Shown here piece after piece: positions 53,545 through 62,543 of a DNA stretch of 64,000 nt. The notes beneath the pieces are model-generated. The model was not told the DNA's origin and did no database searches. It saw only the letters and a program-made list of their open reading frames with translations. How positions within the stretch are numbered: the stretch's first letter is position 1; every line of letters starts with the position of its first letter. Position numbers and translations under genes: made by a program. This stretch comes from Micromonospora pallida (lineage in GTDB: Bacteria; Actinomycetota; Actinomycetes; Mycobacteriales; Micromonosporaceae), in contig NZ_FMHW01000002.1 of NCBI RefSeq assembly GCF_900090325.1, positions 2,046,001 to 2,110,000 on the forward strand, read 5' to 3'.

Positions 53545-53903
53545 CCGTCCTGCTGGTCGCAATCGGCGCGGCCGTCGGCGCGCCGCTGCGCTACCTGGTC
53601 GACTGGGCGGCGCGGGCCCGGTTCGGCGTGGTCTCCACCTGGGGGATTCTCGCCGTGAACGTGGCCGGGTCGCTGCTGCTCGGTCTGGTGGTCGCGGTGC
53701 CGGCCGGTCCGGCGGTCACCGCCGCGGTGGGCACCGGGTTCTGCGGCGCGCTGACCACCTGGTCGACTCTCGGGTACGACACGTTCCGGCTGGCCCGTGC
53801 CGGGGCGCGCCGCGCCGCGCTGACCAACGTGCTGCTCAACGTGGTCGTCGGGCTGGTCGCGGCGTCGGTGGGCCTGCTCCTGGCCGGAGTGGTCGCCGGA
53901 TGA
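53541..53903 (+). CDS. crcB: Fluoride efflux channel subunit CrcB/Fluc (second of pair)
   Basis: The 120-residue partner has GAAVGAPLRYLVD (here Pro-Leu-Arg keeps the conserved Arg), LAVNVAGSLLLGL (N-x-x-G-S) and GTGFCGALTTWSTLGYDT (the GFCGxxTTxST signature). It is shorter than its neighbour, without the N-terminal tail. Translation is coupled through the overlapping GTG. Function follows from the pair. Confidence 0.92.
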   Translation: MTVLLVAIGAAVGAPLRYLVDWAARARFGVVSTWGILAVNVAGSLLLGLVVAVPAGPAVTAAVGTGFCGALTTWSTLGYDTFRLARAGARRAALTNVLLNVVVGLVAASVGLLLAGVVAG

Positions 53904-53978
53904 CCGTGGTGACCTGTCGAGGGACGGCCAGGGTGGCACCTCTGCCCAGAGCCACCCGGTGACCGGACAGGGGCCTCG

Positions 53979-54593
53979 TCATTCCTGCGGCCGGCTCGCG
54001 ATGAGTAGGTCGAGGGCCTGGGTGTAGACGTCGGCTGACACCCCCTCCGGATCGATGAAGTTCTGGAAGAGGACGCCGATGTCCAGCGCGAGCATCATCG
54101 CCGCAAGGTCCTCGGCTGGCAGTGGCGGATCACCGTCGGTGAGCTTCTCGATCTGGGCGGCGTTGGCTGTGCGGACCGAGCGCATCCAGCGCGCCATGAT
54201 CTCGCGGCTTTCCGGCTGCCTCATGCTGTGCAGCCAGAACTCGGTGAAAGTCAGCACGAACCGCCGCACCTCCGGGGTGGTGGTGTTGGCCTCGAAGCTG
54301 AGCCCTAGGTAACGCAGCCAGCGTGCGAGTGACGTTGTGTCTTCGGTGCCGGCGCCGTCGTGGCCCGCATTGGCGACGTGATCCTCGGACAGGCGGCGTT
54401 CCAGCAATGCCTCCATCAGTGCCTTCTTGCCCGCGAAGTTGGCGTAGATCGCTCCCTTCGTCAACTGCGCGGCAGTGGCGATGTCCTCCAGTGACGTGGC
54501 GTGAATCCCGCGGTCGGCGATCAGCGACTCCGCCGCGTCCAGCAGGCGTCGACGCGTGCGCTGCTGCTGTTCTGCTCGTGTAAGCCGCTCCAT
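53979..54593 (-). CDS. TetR/AcrR family regulator
   Basis: The 204-residue repressor has an N-terminal helix-turn-helix with RRRLLDAAESLIADRGIHAT and LEDIATAAQLTKGAIYANFA (the GAIYxxF recognition helix). The ligand domain extends to the end and is likely dimeric. ATG 54593 places the HTH at the usual distance; a longer reading to 54683 would overlap the operators and the divergent gene. It probably represses itself and the MFS pump on the other side. Confidence 0.9.
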   Translation of the reverse strand: MERLTRAEQQQRTRRRLLDAAESLIADRGIHATSLEDIATAAQLTKGAIYANFAGKKALMEALLERRLSEDHVANAGHDGAGTEDTTSLARWLRYLGLSFEANTTTPEVRRFVLTFTEFWLHSMRQPESREIMARWMRSVRTANAAQIEKLTDGDPPLPAEDLAAMMLALDIGVLFQNFIDPEGVSADVYTQALDLLIASRPQE

Positions 54594-54616
54594 CGACAAC
54601 CCCCAAGTTGTTTGAC

Positions 54617-54648
54617 ATTCCGTCCGGCATCTGAATACCGTCTGGTAT
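54617..54648. promoter_or_regulatory. Two TetR-type operators between tetR and mfs
   Basis: ATACCGTCTGGTAT (54635-54648) has five-base inverted arms. A relative, ATTCCGTCCGGCAT (54617-54630), lies 18 bases upstream. TTGACA at 54612-54617 could be the -35 for the pump gene, so bound repressor would cover its promoter. The TetR link is inference from position. Confidence 0.6.
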
Positions 54649-54681
54649 CTCATTACACCACCGTGGGAGAGAAGGCGTGAC

Positions 54682-55983
54682 ATGAGCGTCCTGCCGGCAC
54701 CTCAGGCGCTCCGTCGCTACCTGATGCTCCAGGCGCTGCGGTGGTTCCCCGTCGGCCTCCTGGCGCCGATCATGGTGCTGCTCATGATCGAGCGAGGCCT
54801 GTCTGCCTCCCAAGTGGGCGCGGTCATCGCTGTTCAGGGCTTCGTCGTCCTCCTGCTCGAAGTCCCCACCGCCGCCTTGGCGGACTCGATCGGGCGCCGT
54901 ACCGTGCTGATAGCCGCCGGGGTAATCAATCTCGCCTCACTGGCCCTGCTCGTCTTCGCCGATTCACTGGCACTCTTTGCCGTGTTCGCGCTCCTTCAGG
55001 GCATCTACCGCGCGCTGGACAGCGGTCCACTCGACTCCTGGTACATCGACGCCATGCTCGCCGCCGACCGCGAGGCCGAGTACGAGACCGGCCTGAACCG
55101 CGCAGGGTCTGTCCTCGGTGTCGCTATCGCCCTCGGCGCCCTCGCCAGCAGCGGTCTCGTCGCCCTGGACCCGGTGCCAGGACTCGACTCGCTCGCCGTG
55201 CCGGTAGTCATCGCTGCCGCGCTTCAGCTCCTCACCTTCGCAGGGCTGTTTGTCATCCACGAAACAGCCCCCCGAACCGGTGCCTGGTCCTTGCGCGGCT
55301 CGATGAGAGGCGCCTCCATCGTGACGCGGGACTCGCTGCGGCTCGTGCGCAGCTCCCGGGTATTTCTCTGCCTTGTACTGGTCGAGGTGGTGTGGAGTTT
55401 CGGCATGGCAAGCATCGACACGCTCATGCCGCTGCGCATGACCGAACTCTCCAGCAGTACCGACCACACAGCGGCGATCATGGGACCGGCGAGTTCCGCA
55501 GCCTGGCTCGCCTCGGCTGCCGGCGCGGCACTCATCCCAGTTCTCGGCCGGTGGTCGTCGCCCGCGATGAGCGCTGCCCTCCTGCGGATCCTGCAAGGCA
55601 CCGCCGTAGTGGTCATGGCCTTCGTCGCCGGGCCGATCGGAGTCGCCGTTGCGTATGTCGCCGCGTACACCGTCCAGGGCGCGTCGAACCCGATCCACCA
55701 GGGTCTGCTGCACCGCCAGGTGGACAGTTCTTCGCGGACCACGGCAGCCTCCCTGAACTCGATGGCGTCCCAGGCCGCGTTCGCTCTCGGATCGGTCGCC
55801 CTCGCCACCCTCGCCGACTTGTCGAGCCTGACCGTCGCGATCGTCGTCGGCGCGATCATTCTCGCCTTGGCCGCACCGCTCTACCTGCCGGCACGATGGG
55901 TCAAGCAGGCAAGTATCGAGCCCGCCCAGCCCGCTGCACCTCCGGCCGCCGAGGTGCCGGAGAGAATTACAGAAAGGGCCTGA
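54682..55983 (+). CDS. MFS transporter, probable drug efflux
   Basis: The 433-residue protein has 12 predicted TM helices. Features are LEVPTAALADSIGRRTVLIA (motif A, loop 2-3), GIYRALDSGPLDSWYIDAML, and a cytoplasmic loop after helix 6 (ETAPRTGAWSLRGSMRG). The pattern fits multidrug/tetracycline-type MFS efflux. The ATG at 54682 follows GGGAGAGAAGG. It is controlled by the divergent TetR gene through paired operators. The substrate is unknown. Confidence 0.88.
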   Translation: MSVLPAPQALRRYLMLQALRWFPVGLLAPIMVLLMIERGLSASQVGAVIAVQGFVVLLLEVPTAALADSIGRRTVLIAAGVINLASLALLVFADSLALFAVFALLQGIYRALDSGPLDSWYIDAMLAADREAEYETGLNRAGSVLGVAIALGALASSGLVALDPVPGLDSLAVPVVIAAALQLLTFAGLFVIHETAPRTGAWSLRGSMRGASIVTRDSLRLVRSSRVFLCLVLVEVVWSFGMASIDTLMPLRMTELSSSTDHTAAIMGPASSAAWLASAAGAALIPVLGRWSSPAMSAALLRILQGTAVVVMAFVAGPIGVAVAYVAAYTVQGASNPIHQGLLHRQVDSSSRTTAASLNSMASQAAFALGSVALATLADLSSLTVAIVVGAIILALAAPLYLPARWVKQASIEPAQPAAPPAAEVPERITERA

Positions 55984-56139
55984 TCGCAACCGGGGAGCTC
56001 GGGACCCTACCCGCCGCACCCCTCGTCCGGTGAGACGACGCTGCTCCCTCGTCCCACCAACCGTGCACGGGGTCGTAATTCCCTTGCAGTCTGCGTCGGC
56101 GTGCCTGAGATTGCCGGGGGAGACGACGGGAGGTGCCCG

Positions 56140-56808
56140 GTGACGCATGCCGAGGCGGTCATCGCGGCGCGGAACAACGCGGCGTGGTGCGACACGGTCT
56201 GCCGTGCCCACGGCACGGTCGGGGTGCGGGACGCCGACGCCTGGTCGGTGCCGCGCCGGTCCCCGCCGTGGTATCCGGACGCGGTGACCCTCCGGCCGCA
56301 GGCGCGGGCCGCCACGCTGCTGGACCGGATCGACGCCGGGGTGGGCGCGTCGGTCAAGGACAGCTTCGCCGCCCTCGACCTGACGCCGTACGGGTTCCGG
56401 GTGCTCGTCGAGGGCCGGTGGATCCACCGGCCGCCCGGCGGCGTGCCGGACGGACCCCGACTCATCCCGGTGGCCACTGCGGCGGCCCTCACGGACTGGG
56501 CCGACGCGCACGGCGGGACGGCGCTGCGCCACCCGGCGCTGCTGGCCGACCCGGCGGTGACGGTGCTCGCCGCGTACGATCCGGCCGGCCGCGTGACCGG
56601 CGGTGCGGTGGTCAGCCGGGGCGGCGGGACGCTCGGCGTGTCGAACGTGTTCGGCGCCGACCCGGCAGCGGTGTGGCGCGGGGTGTGCGCCGCCTTCGGC
56701 ACCGAGCCGCTGGTCGGCTGGGAGACCACCGACGACCTGCCACCCGCGCTCGACGTCGGGTTCCGGCCGGTCGGGCCGTTACAGGTGTGGGTGCGCCCAC
56801 CGGCGTGA
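56140..56808 (+). CDS. Uncharacterised protein, weakly GNAT-like
   Basis: The 222-residue protein is not recognised by name. The N-half (ARNNAAWCDTVCRAHGTVGV, PPWYPDAVTLRP, DRIDAGVGASVKDSFAALDL and FRVLVEGRWIHRP) and the C-half (LAAYDPAGRVTGGAVVSRGG, LGVSNVFG, ETTDDLPPALDVGFRPVGP) alternate strands and helices as in acetyltransferase-like folds. The acetyl-CoA loop motif is not intact. The ending resembles the last strand of GNAT proteins. GTG 56140 follows GGGAGG. It stands between the MFS gene and the catabolic operon and converges with the latter. Confidence 0.6.
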   Translation: MTHAEAVIAARNNAAWCDTVCRAHGTVGVRDADAWSVPRRSPPWYPDAVTLRPQARAATLLDRIDAGVGASVKDSFAALDLTPYGFRVLVEGRWIHRPPGGVPDGPRLIPVATAAALTDWADAHGGTALRHPALLADPAVTVLAAYDPAGRVTGGAVVSRGGGTLGVSNVFGADPAAVWRGVCAAFGTEPLVGWETTDDLPPALDVGFRPVGPLQVWVRPPA

Positions 56809-56887
56809 CCGGCGATCCGCGCGGCCTGCCGGTCACCCGACCGGCCGGAGGTTTCCGGTGCGGGCCGGGCCCAGGGAGGCGGCCACG

Positions 56888-57748
56888 TCACCCCCGGTCG
56901 GTGTCCGCCGGGGCTCCGTCTCCGGACAGCGTGGTGCGGTACGGCGGCATGAAGCGCAGGCGGGGCATCTGGTCGGCCAGCACACCGCCATCCACCACCA
57001 GGTGGGTACCGGTGACGTACCGGCCGGCGTCCGAGGCGAGCAGGAGCAGCGCGCCCACACAGTCGGCGGGGGTCCCGTACCCGCCACGCAGCGGGATGCG
57101 CTGTTCCCAGGCCGCGTCGAACGCCGCCCGGTTCAACGGGAACTCCCCGTCGATCGGCGTGGCGATCATGCCGGGGGCGATGGTGTTCGCGGTGATCCCG
57201 TGCGGGCCCAACTCGGCCGCCAGGGACCGGGTGAGCAGTTCCACCGCCCCCTTGGAGGCGTTGTAGTGGGCCAACCCGGCCTCGGCGACCAGGCCGTTCT
57301 TGGAGGAGACGTTGACGATCCGGCCGGGCACGCCGTCGGCGATCATGTGCTCGGCGACCCGCTGGGCGCAGAAGAAGACCGCGTCCACGTTGACCCGCAT
57401 CAGCTCTCGCCAGCCGGCCACGGTGATCTCGTTGAAGTGCTCCAGGCGGGCCACCCCGGCGTTGTTGACCAGGATGTGCAGCGGACCGTGGGCGGCCCGT
57501 AGGCCGTCCACCCAGGCGCTGATGGCCTCGGTGTCGGCCAGGTCGAACGGATGCCGGTGGGCGACCCGACCGAGCCCGGTGACCTGCTCGGCGATCGGCC
57601 CGAGGTCCACCCCGGGCCGGTCAACCAGGATCAGGTCGGCGCCGGCCGCCGCCAGGCCGACGGCGAACGCGGCGCCGAGACCCCGGGCCGCACCGGTGAC
57701 GACGGCGAGGCGGCCGCTGAGGTCGAACGAGGGCGGTACGGCGGTCAT
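56888..57748 (-). CDS. SDR family oxidoreductase of the catabolic operon
   Basis: This 286-residue dehydrogenase has TGAARGLG (cofactor loop), LVDRPG (Asp after strand 2, favouring NAD), NNAGVARL, NVSSKNG, HYNASKGAVE (Tyr-x-x-x-Lys) and the C-terminal tail GTHLVVDGGVLADQ. It is last in the operon and is coupled to the amidohydrolase by ATGA. By context it oxidises a hydroxy-acid or sugar-acid intermediate; the substrate is not known. Confidence 0.88.
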   Translation of the reverse strand: MTAVPPSFDLSGRLAVVTGAARGLGAAFAVGLAAAGADLILVDRPGVDLGPIAEQVTGLGRVAHRHPFDLADTEAISAWVDGLRAAHGPLHILVNNAGVARLEHFNEITVAGWRELMRVNVDAVFFCAQRVAEHMIADGVPGRIVNVSSKNGLVAEAGLAHYNASKGAVELLTRSLAAELGPHGITANTIAPGMIATPIDGEFPLNRAAFDAAWEQRIPLRGGYGTPADCVGALLLLASDAGRYVTGTHLVVDGGVLADQMPRLRFMPPYRTTLSGDGAPADTDRG

Positions 57749-58587
57749 GCGAGCCCCAGCAGGTCGAGCGACGGACGGTGGATAAGCTGCTCGATCTGGT
57801 CGACGTCCAGCGGGTCCAGACCCGGGATGCCGGGCACCCGGCCCACCCGGCGCAGTCCGTCGACCGAGGCGTCGACGGTGGTGAACGGGTAGTCGCTGCC
57901 GAACAGCAGCTTGGGCCAGACCCCGTAGTCCTGCACCAGACGGAGACTGTGCCAGAGCTGGAACGGCCGGTAGTGCAGGGCGGAGACGTCGGCGTAGACG
58001 TACTGGTGCTTGCGGATCACCGCGATGCACTCCCCCTCGTACGGGTGGCCGAGGTGGGCCAGGACCATCCGCAGTTGGGGGTGGCGGATGGCCACCTCGT
58101 CCAGGTGCACCGGCAGCGCGTAGCGCAACGGCGCGGTGGAGACGAAGGTGGTGCCGGTGTGCACCAGCAGCGGCAGGCCGTGTCGTGCCGCGTAGGCGTA
58201 CAGGTCGTCGTAGGCCGGGTCGGCCGGGTCGAAGCCGGCGTACATCGGCATCAGCTTGATGCCGCGCAGGCCGAGGTCACGGTGCCCGTGCTCCAGTTCG
58301 TCGCGCCAACCGGGCTGGGTGGGGTCCAGGGCGAGGTAGCCGATCAGCCGCTCCGGCTGGGCGGCCACGTACGCCGCCACCGCCGCGTCGTCGACCCAGA
58401 GGCCGGACCGGCGGGCCTTGCCGCCGACCACGATGGTGCGGGTGCCGGCGGGTGCGGTGGCCGCGTACTCCGACCACCGCACCGTCAGGTCGACCTCGCC
58501 GCCGTGTGCCCGGGACGCCTCGGCGGCGAACGGGTCGTCGACGTGCTCCGGGCAGTCGAACAGGTGCGAGTGCACGTCGACGATCAT
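57745..58587 (-). CDS. Amidohydrolase family protein (metal-dependent, lactonase-like)
   Basis: The 280-residue TIM-barrel hydrolase starts MIVDVHSHLFD with the metal H-x-H. Later LLVHTGTTF (His ligand), MVLAHLGHPYE (His) and LLFGSDYPFTTV (Asp ligand) complete the amidohydrolase-2 set, the kind found in lactonases and decarboxylases. It overlaps the enolase-family gene by four bases and the SDR gene by four. The likely role is ring opening of a sugar-acid lactone, inferred from the neighbours. Confidence 0.85.
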   Translation of the reverse strand: MIVDVHSHLFDCPEHVDDPFAAEASRAHGGEVDLTVRWSEYAATAPAGTRTIVVGGKARRSGLWVDDAAVAAYVAAQPERLIGYLALDPTQPGWRDELEHGHRDLGLRGIKLMPMYAGFDPADPAYDDLYAYAARHGLPLLVHTGTTFVSTAPLRYALPVHLDEVAIRHPQLRMVLAHLGHPYEGECIAVIRKHQYVYADVSALHYRPFQLWHSLRLVQDYGVWPKLLFGSDYPFTTVDASVDGLRRVGRVPGIPGLDPLDVDQIEQLIHRPSLDLLGLA

Positions 58588-59771
58588 CGCCGGTCCCGTT
58601 TCTCCCAGCCCTCGGCGAACATGTTCCAGAACCCGTGACTCGGCGGGTGCTCGGTGAAGACCTCGTCGACGAGTTCGATGCCGAGACCGGGCGCGGTGGG
58701 CAGGTCGACGTGGCCGTCCACCACCGGCAGCGCGCCCCGGACGGCCTCGAAGACGTAGTCCTCCAGCAGCCCGTCGAAGGTTTCCAGGATGGTGAAGTTC
58801 GGCATGCCGAGCACGGCCTGCACCGACGCGGTGGTGCACAGCGGCGAGTTGGAGTTGTGCGGGGCGACCAGCATGGCGTGCTGGTCGGCGATGGCGGCGA
58901 GCTTGCGGACCTCGGTGAACCCGCCCGCCATCGACAGGTCCGGCTGGATGATGTCGACCGCGTTCGTGGCGAACAGCCGGGCGTACTCGTAGCGGTTGTG
59001 GAAGTGCTCGCCGCCGGAGATCGGCATGGTGGCGCGGGCGCGCAGCTCGGCATAGCGCTCGATGTGCGTCCAGGGCAGCGGCTCCTCGAACCACCCGAGG
59101 TCGAACGGGGCCAGCTCACGCACCAGCCGGGCGGCGGTGGGCATGGCGAACCGGGCGTGCCCCTCGACGAAGAGGTCGACGTCGGGGCCGACCGCGTCCC
59201 GGACGGCGGCCACGATGTCGATCGACCGGCGCAGTTCGGTACGGGACAGCTCGCCCAGGCCGGCGCCGAACGGGTCGAACTTGAGCGCGGTGTACCCCTT
59301 GGCGACGGTGGCGACGGCCCGTTCGGCGAACGCCGCCGGTTCCCGGTCGCCGGTGTACCAGCCGTTGGCGTAGACCCGGACCCGGCTGCGGCACGCGCCG
59401 CCGGTGAGCCGGTACGCCGGCACCCCGAGCGCCTTGCCCATCAGGTCGTACAGGGCCTGGTCGACGCCGGACACGACGATTCCGCCGACGTCCCCGCCGC
59501 GCAGGAAGTCGCCCTGGTAGAGCCGGAGCCAGATCTCCTCGACGTCGAACGGGTCGGCGCCGATCAGGTGCCGGCCGGCCATCGCCTCGGCCAGCTGGCA
59601 GGTCTCCCGGCCCCGGTACGGGTGGGTGATCTCGCCGACCCCGGTCAGCCCGGCGTCGGTGTGCACCCGCACGTAGGAGAAGTCCCGCCAGGCGGTGCCG
59701 AGGGTGAGGGTCTCCACCCGGCTGATCCGGCCGGCCGGACCGACCGGCCGCGTGGTGTCGACGGTGAGCAT
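58584..59771 (-). CDS. Mandelate racemase/enolase superfamily dehydratase
   Basis: This 395-residue enzyme has the N-terminal capping domain (residues ~18-135, ending in GKALGVPAYRLTGG) and the barrel. Segments GYTALKFDPFG, FVEGHARF, GWFEEPLPW, SGGEHFHNR and PHNSNSPLC supply the acid/base Lys region, metal Glu residues and His. The arrangement is that of sugar-acid dehydratases such as galactonate or gluconate dehydratases, but the exact residues differ from DgoD, so the acid is unnamed. It overlaps genes on both sides. Confidence 0.87.
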   Translation of the reverse strand: MLTVDTTRPVGPAGRISRVETLTLGTAWRDFSYVRVHTDAGLTGVGEITHPYRGRETCQLAEAMAGRHLIGADPFDVEEIWLRLYQGDFLRGGDVGGIVVSGVDQALYDLMGKALGVPAYRLTGGACRSRVRVYANGWYTGDREPAAFAERAVATVAKGYTALKFDPFGAGLGELSRTELRRSIDIVAAVRDAVGPDVDLFVEGHARFAMPTAARLVRELAPFDLGWFEEPLPWTHIERYAELRARATMPISGGEHFHNRYEYARLFATNAVDIIQPDLSMAGGFTEVRKLAAIADQHAMLVAPHNSNSPLCTTASVQAVLGMPNFTILETFDGLLEDYVFEAVRGALPVVDGHVDLPTAPGLGIELVDEVFTEHPPSHGFWNMFAEGWEKRDRR

Positions 59772-61180
59772 CAGGACACCCCCCGCGCCGGGACCGCGCC
59801 ACCCGTGGCAGCCGTGCCCGCCAGTGCGCCACCCATGGTGGCCGTGCCCGCCAGTTCCGTCACCCCGCCCGCCGCGACGGTGTCGCGGACCGCCGCCCGG
59901 GTGGCCTCGACCAGGTGGTCGACGTCGGCGTCGGTGTGGGCGTAGGAGACGTGGTTGCGCTTCAGGTTGAGCGGCAACTCGAAGATGCCGTGCTCGGGCA
60001 TCCGCCGCCGGTAGCCGATGAACATGCCCGCATCGTTGCGCAGCAGGTCGTCGTAGGTACGCGGAACCGGGCCGGGCATGAAGTAGCTGACGAAGACCGA
60101 GCCGTGCCCGGTGACCACCGCCGGGACGTCGAGGTCGGCGAAGACCTCGGTCAGCCCGGCGCGGATCCGCTCGCCGAGCCGGAAGACGTGCGCGTGGACC
60201 GGCTCGGCGCGCAGCTTGTCGAGGGTGGCCAGCGCGGCGGCCACCACGGCGGGGTGACCGTTGTAGGTGCCGGCGAAGAAGGCGGGGGCGCCGGGGCGGG
60301 TGCTGAACAGGTCCATCAGGTCGGCCCGACCGCCGAGCGCGCCGACCGGGTAGCCGTTGGCGATGGCCTTGCCGAGGGTGGTCAGGTCCGGCGTGACGCC
60401 GCTGATCTTCTGCCAGCCGCCCAGGTCGTGCCGGAAGCCGGTGATCACCTCGTCGAAGACCAGCACGCTGCCGGCGCGGGTGCACTCCTCGCGGAGCGCG
60501 ACGAGGAACTCCTGGTCGGGCAGGAGACAGCCGACGTTGTGCGGCACCGGTTCGACGATCACGGCGGCGATGTCCGCGCCGTGCGCGGCGAAGGCCGCCC
60601 GGACCTCGGCCACGTCGTTGAACCGCAGCACCAGGGTGGCGTCGAGCACCTCGGGCAGGATGCCCGTGGAGATCGGGTCGGGCCTGCCCACCCGGTCCGG
60701 CGCCGAGATGACGTTGAGGCTGACCGAGTCGTGCCAGCCGTGGTAGCAGCCCTGGAACTTGACCACCAAGCGACGGCCGGTGGCGGCCCGGGCCACCCGC
60801 AGCGCGTGGAAGGTGGCCTCGCTGCCGGTGCTGGTCAGCAGGACCCGTTCGATGCTGGGGACCAGGTCGGCCAGGGCCTCGGCGAGTCGCACCTCGCCCT
60901 CGGTGACGGCTACGCCGCACAGGTCGAGCCGCTGTCCGGCCTCCGCCACCGCCGCGTTGACGTCGGGGTCGTTGTGTCCGAGCAGGGGTGGGCCGAAGGC
61001 CGCGTGGTAGTCGGTGTAGGCGCGCCCGTCGGCGTCCCAGAAACGCGCGCCAGCGGCCCGGGTGATCACCAGGTCGGTGAGGCCGGGGATGCTGCGCTGA
61101 CCGCTGTTGACGCCCCCAGGAATGACCCGGCGGGCCCGCTCGGCGAGCGAGGTGCCGGACGGGGCCGATCGTGGATTCAC
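59771..61180 (-). CDS. Class III PLP aminotransferase (glutamate-1-semialdehyde aminomutase-like)
   Basis: The 469-residue enzyme has VIPGGVNSG at the start, LLTSTGSEATFHALRVAR, YHGWHDS, VLVFDEVITGFRHDLGGWQK and the PLP Lys in LTTLGKAIANGYPVG. This is the GSAM/class III pattern, but it is not hemL because it lies in a catabolic operon. The last 35 residues are an Ala/Gly/Thr repeat (TELAGTATMGG, ALAGTAATGG). It probably moves an amino group on or off the substrate ahead of the dehydratase. It is the first gene of the operon, facing the IclR regulator across 263 bases. Confidence 0.85.
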   Translation of the reverse strand: MNPRSAPSGTSLAERARRVIPGGVNSGQRSIPGLTDLVITRAAGARFWDADGRAYTDYHAAFGPPLLGHNDPDVNAAVAEAGQRLDLCGVAVTEGEVRLAEALADLVPSIERVLLTSTGSEATFHALRVARAATGRRLVVKFQGCYHGWHDSVSLNVISAPDRVGRPDPISTGILPEVLDATLVLRFNDVAEVRAAFAAHGADIAAVIVEPVPHNVGCLLPDQEFLVALREECTRAGSVLVFDEVITGFRHDLGGWQKISGVTPDLTTLGKAIANGYPVGALGGRADLMDLFSTRPGAPAFFAGTYNGHPAVVAAALATLDKLRAEPVHAHVFRLGERIRAGLTEVFADLDVPAVVTGHGSVFVSYFMPGPVPRTYDDLLRNDAGMFIGYRRRMPEHGIFELPLNLKRNHVSYAHTDADVDHLVEATRAAVRDTVAAGGVTELAGTATMGGALAGTAATGGAVPARGVS

Positions 61181-61277
61181 ACCTGTCTCCTCATCGGTGC
61201 GGTGTCGTGGCCCAGCCCGGTCACGACACCGCGGTGTTGTCCGCCGCGAGAGGAACTAGTCGAGTTTTCAGAACACC

Positions 61278-61412
61278 GTTCGGCATTACCAAACGCTGTT
61301 CGGCATACTAGGCACGGCGATTCCGCATGGTCAACTGAGTGGGGCAAGATTCCCGAACGACTTTGTTACGCTGTTCGGCCTTGACGAACACTGGCTGCCG
61401 TACTGGCCGAAC
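61278..61412. promoter_or_regulatory. Cluster of GTTCGG half-sites in the IclR-operon intergenic region
   Basis: GTTCGG occurs at 61278, 61298 and 61373, and its complement CCGAAC at 61353 and 61407. The first two lie in 20-base direct repeats (AACxCxGTTCGGCAT). Five half-sites in 135 bases between divergent genes mark the likely IclR operator region. Exact pairing of half-sites is not resolved. Confidence 0.55.
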
Positions 61413-61443
61413 ACCCTCCGATCCGCTGACCGAAGAGAGGACC

Positions 61444-62259
61444 ATGACCGTCACCGAAGAAACGGACGGCTCCCGCTACCTGGTGCGCAGTGTCAGCCGG
61501 GCGGCCGAGGTGCTGGAGGCGCTCGCCGCCGCCACGCCCGGGCACGGGTTGAGCGTCACCGACGTGGCCCGGGCCTGCGGACTGTCCAAGAGCGCCGCCT
61601 TCGCCACCCTGCACACCCTCTGCCAACACGGGCTGGCCGCGGACGACGGCGAGGGGATGAACCGGCGCTACCGGCTCGGCATGGCTCTGGCCCGGCTCGG
61701 GGTCCGCGCGCAGGAGCAGCTCTCGCTCCGCGACATCGCCCGCCCGGTGCTCGCCGCCCTGACCCGGCAGACCGGACTCAGCTCCCGGCTGGCCGTGCCC
61801 GAGGGGGAACACGCGGTCGTCATCGACCAGGTCAGCAACGGCGAGCGGATCCAGATCGAGCTGCGGATGGGCACCCGGGAACTGCCGCACTGCACCGGAC
61901 TCGGCAAGGCGCTGCTGGCCGAGATGTCCGCGCCGCAGGTCCGCGAGCTGATCGACCGGGTCGGCCTGCCCCGGCGGACCGACCACACCATCGTCGACCT
62001 GGACTCCCTCCTGGCCCACCTCGACGACGTCCGGCAGGCCGGCTACGCGCTCGACGACGAGGAGGACGCCGAGGGCGTGTTCTGCATCGGCAGCGCGCTG
62101 CGCGACCACACCGGGGCCTGCTCCGGGGCGATCAGCGTGACCGGCCTCAAGCTCGGTCTGCCCAGCTGGCGCTACCAGGAACTGGGGCGGCAGGTCCGGC
62201 AGGCCGCCGAGGAGATCTCCGCCCGCCTGGGCTACGCCGGCCCGCAACTCACCTCTTGA
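61444..62259 (+). CDS. IclR family transcriptional regulator
   Basis: The 271-residue regulator has an N-terminal winged helix at about 17-75 (SVSRAAEVLEALAAA, LSVTDVARACGLSKSAAFAT and LHTLCQHGLA). The C-terminal ligand-binding IclR domain has PHCTGLGKALLAEM, YALDDEEDAEGVFCIGSALR and SVTGLKLGL. It probably senses the acid consumed by the divergent operon and represses or activates that operon. ATG 61444 follows GAGAGGACC. Confidence 0.92.
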   Translation: MTVTEETDGSRYLVRSVSRAAEVLEALAAATPGHGLSVTDVARACGLSKSAAFATLHTLCQHGLAADDGEGMNRRYRLGMALARLGVRAQEQLSLRDIARPVLAALTRQTGLSSRLAVPEGEHAVVIDQVSNGERIQIELRMGTRELPHCTGLGKALLAEMSAPQVRELIDRVGLPRRTDHTIVDLDSLLAHLDDVRQAGYALDDEEDAEGVFCIGSALRDHTGACSGAISVTGLKLGLPSWRYQELGRQVRQAAEEISARLGYAGPQLTS

Positions 62260-62294
62260 CACCTGGTTCACCAGCTGTTTAACGTCACCGCCAA

Positions 62295-62318
62295 CGTCAC
62301 GACCTGCGGGTCGTGACG
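62295..62318 (+). terminator. Terminator after the IclR gene
   Basis: CGTCACGACC and GGTCGTGACG are perfect ten-base arms around TGCG, 36 bases after the stop. The remainder of the gap up to 62543 has no recognised feature. Confidence 0.65.
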
Positions 62319-62543
62319 GGTCGGGACCCAGGTCACGACCACTCTCGGGCGAACATGCTGACGCCCGCCGCGCCGCAGCCCCGGCGCCGGGCCGTACGGT
62401 CAGCAGCTCCGCCGCCTGCGCGCCTCGCGCGTTTGCCCGACCTTCCCCCTCCGCCCTCCGGCGCTCCCCCGTGCCGGACGGGCGCCCCGCACCGCCGGAC
62501 GGCGACACCGCCGTCCGCTGGACCGCGAAGGTCGAGGCTCTCC

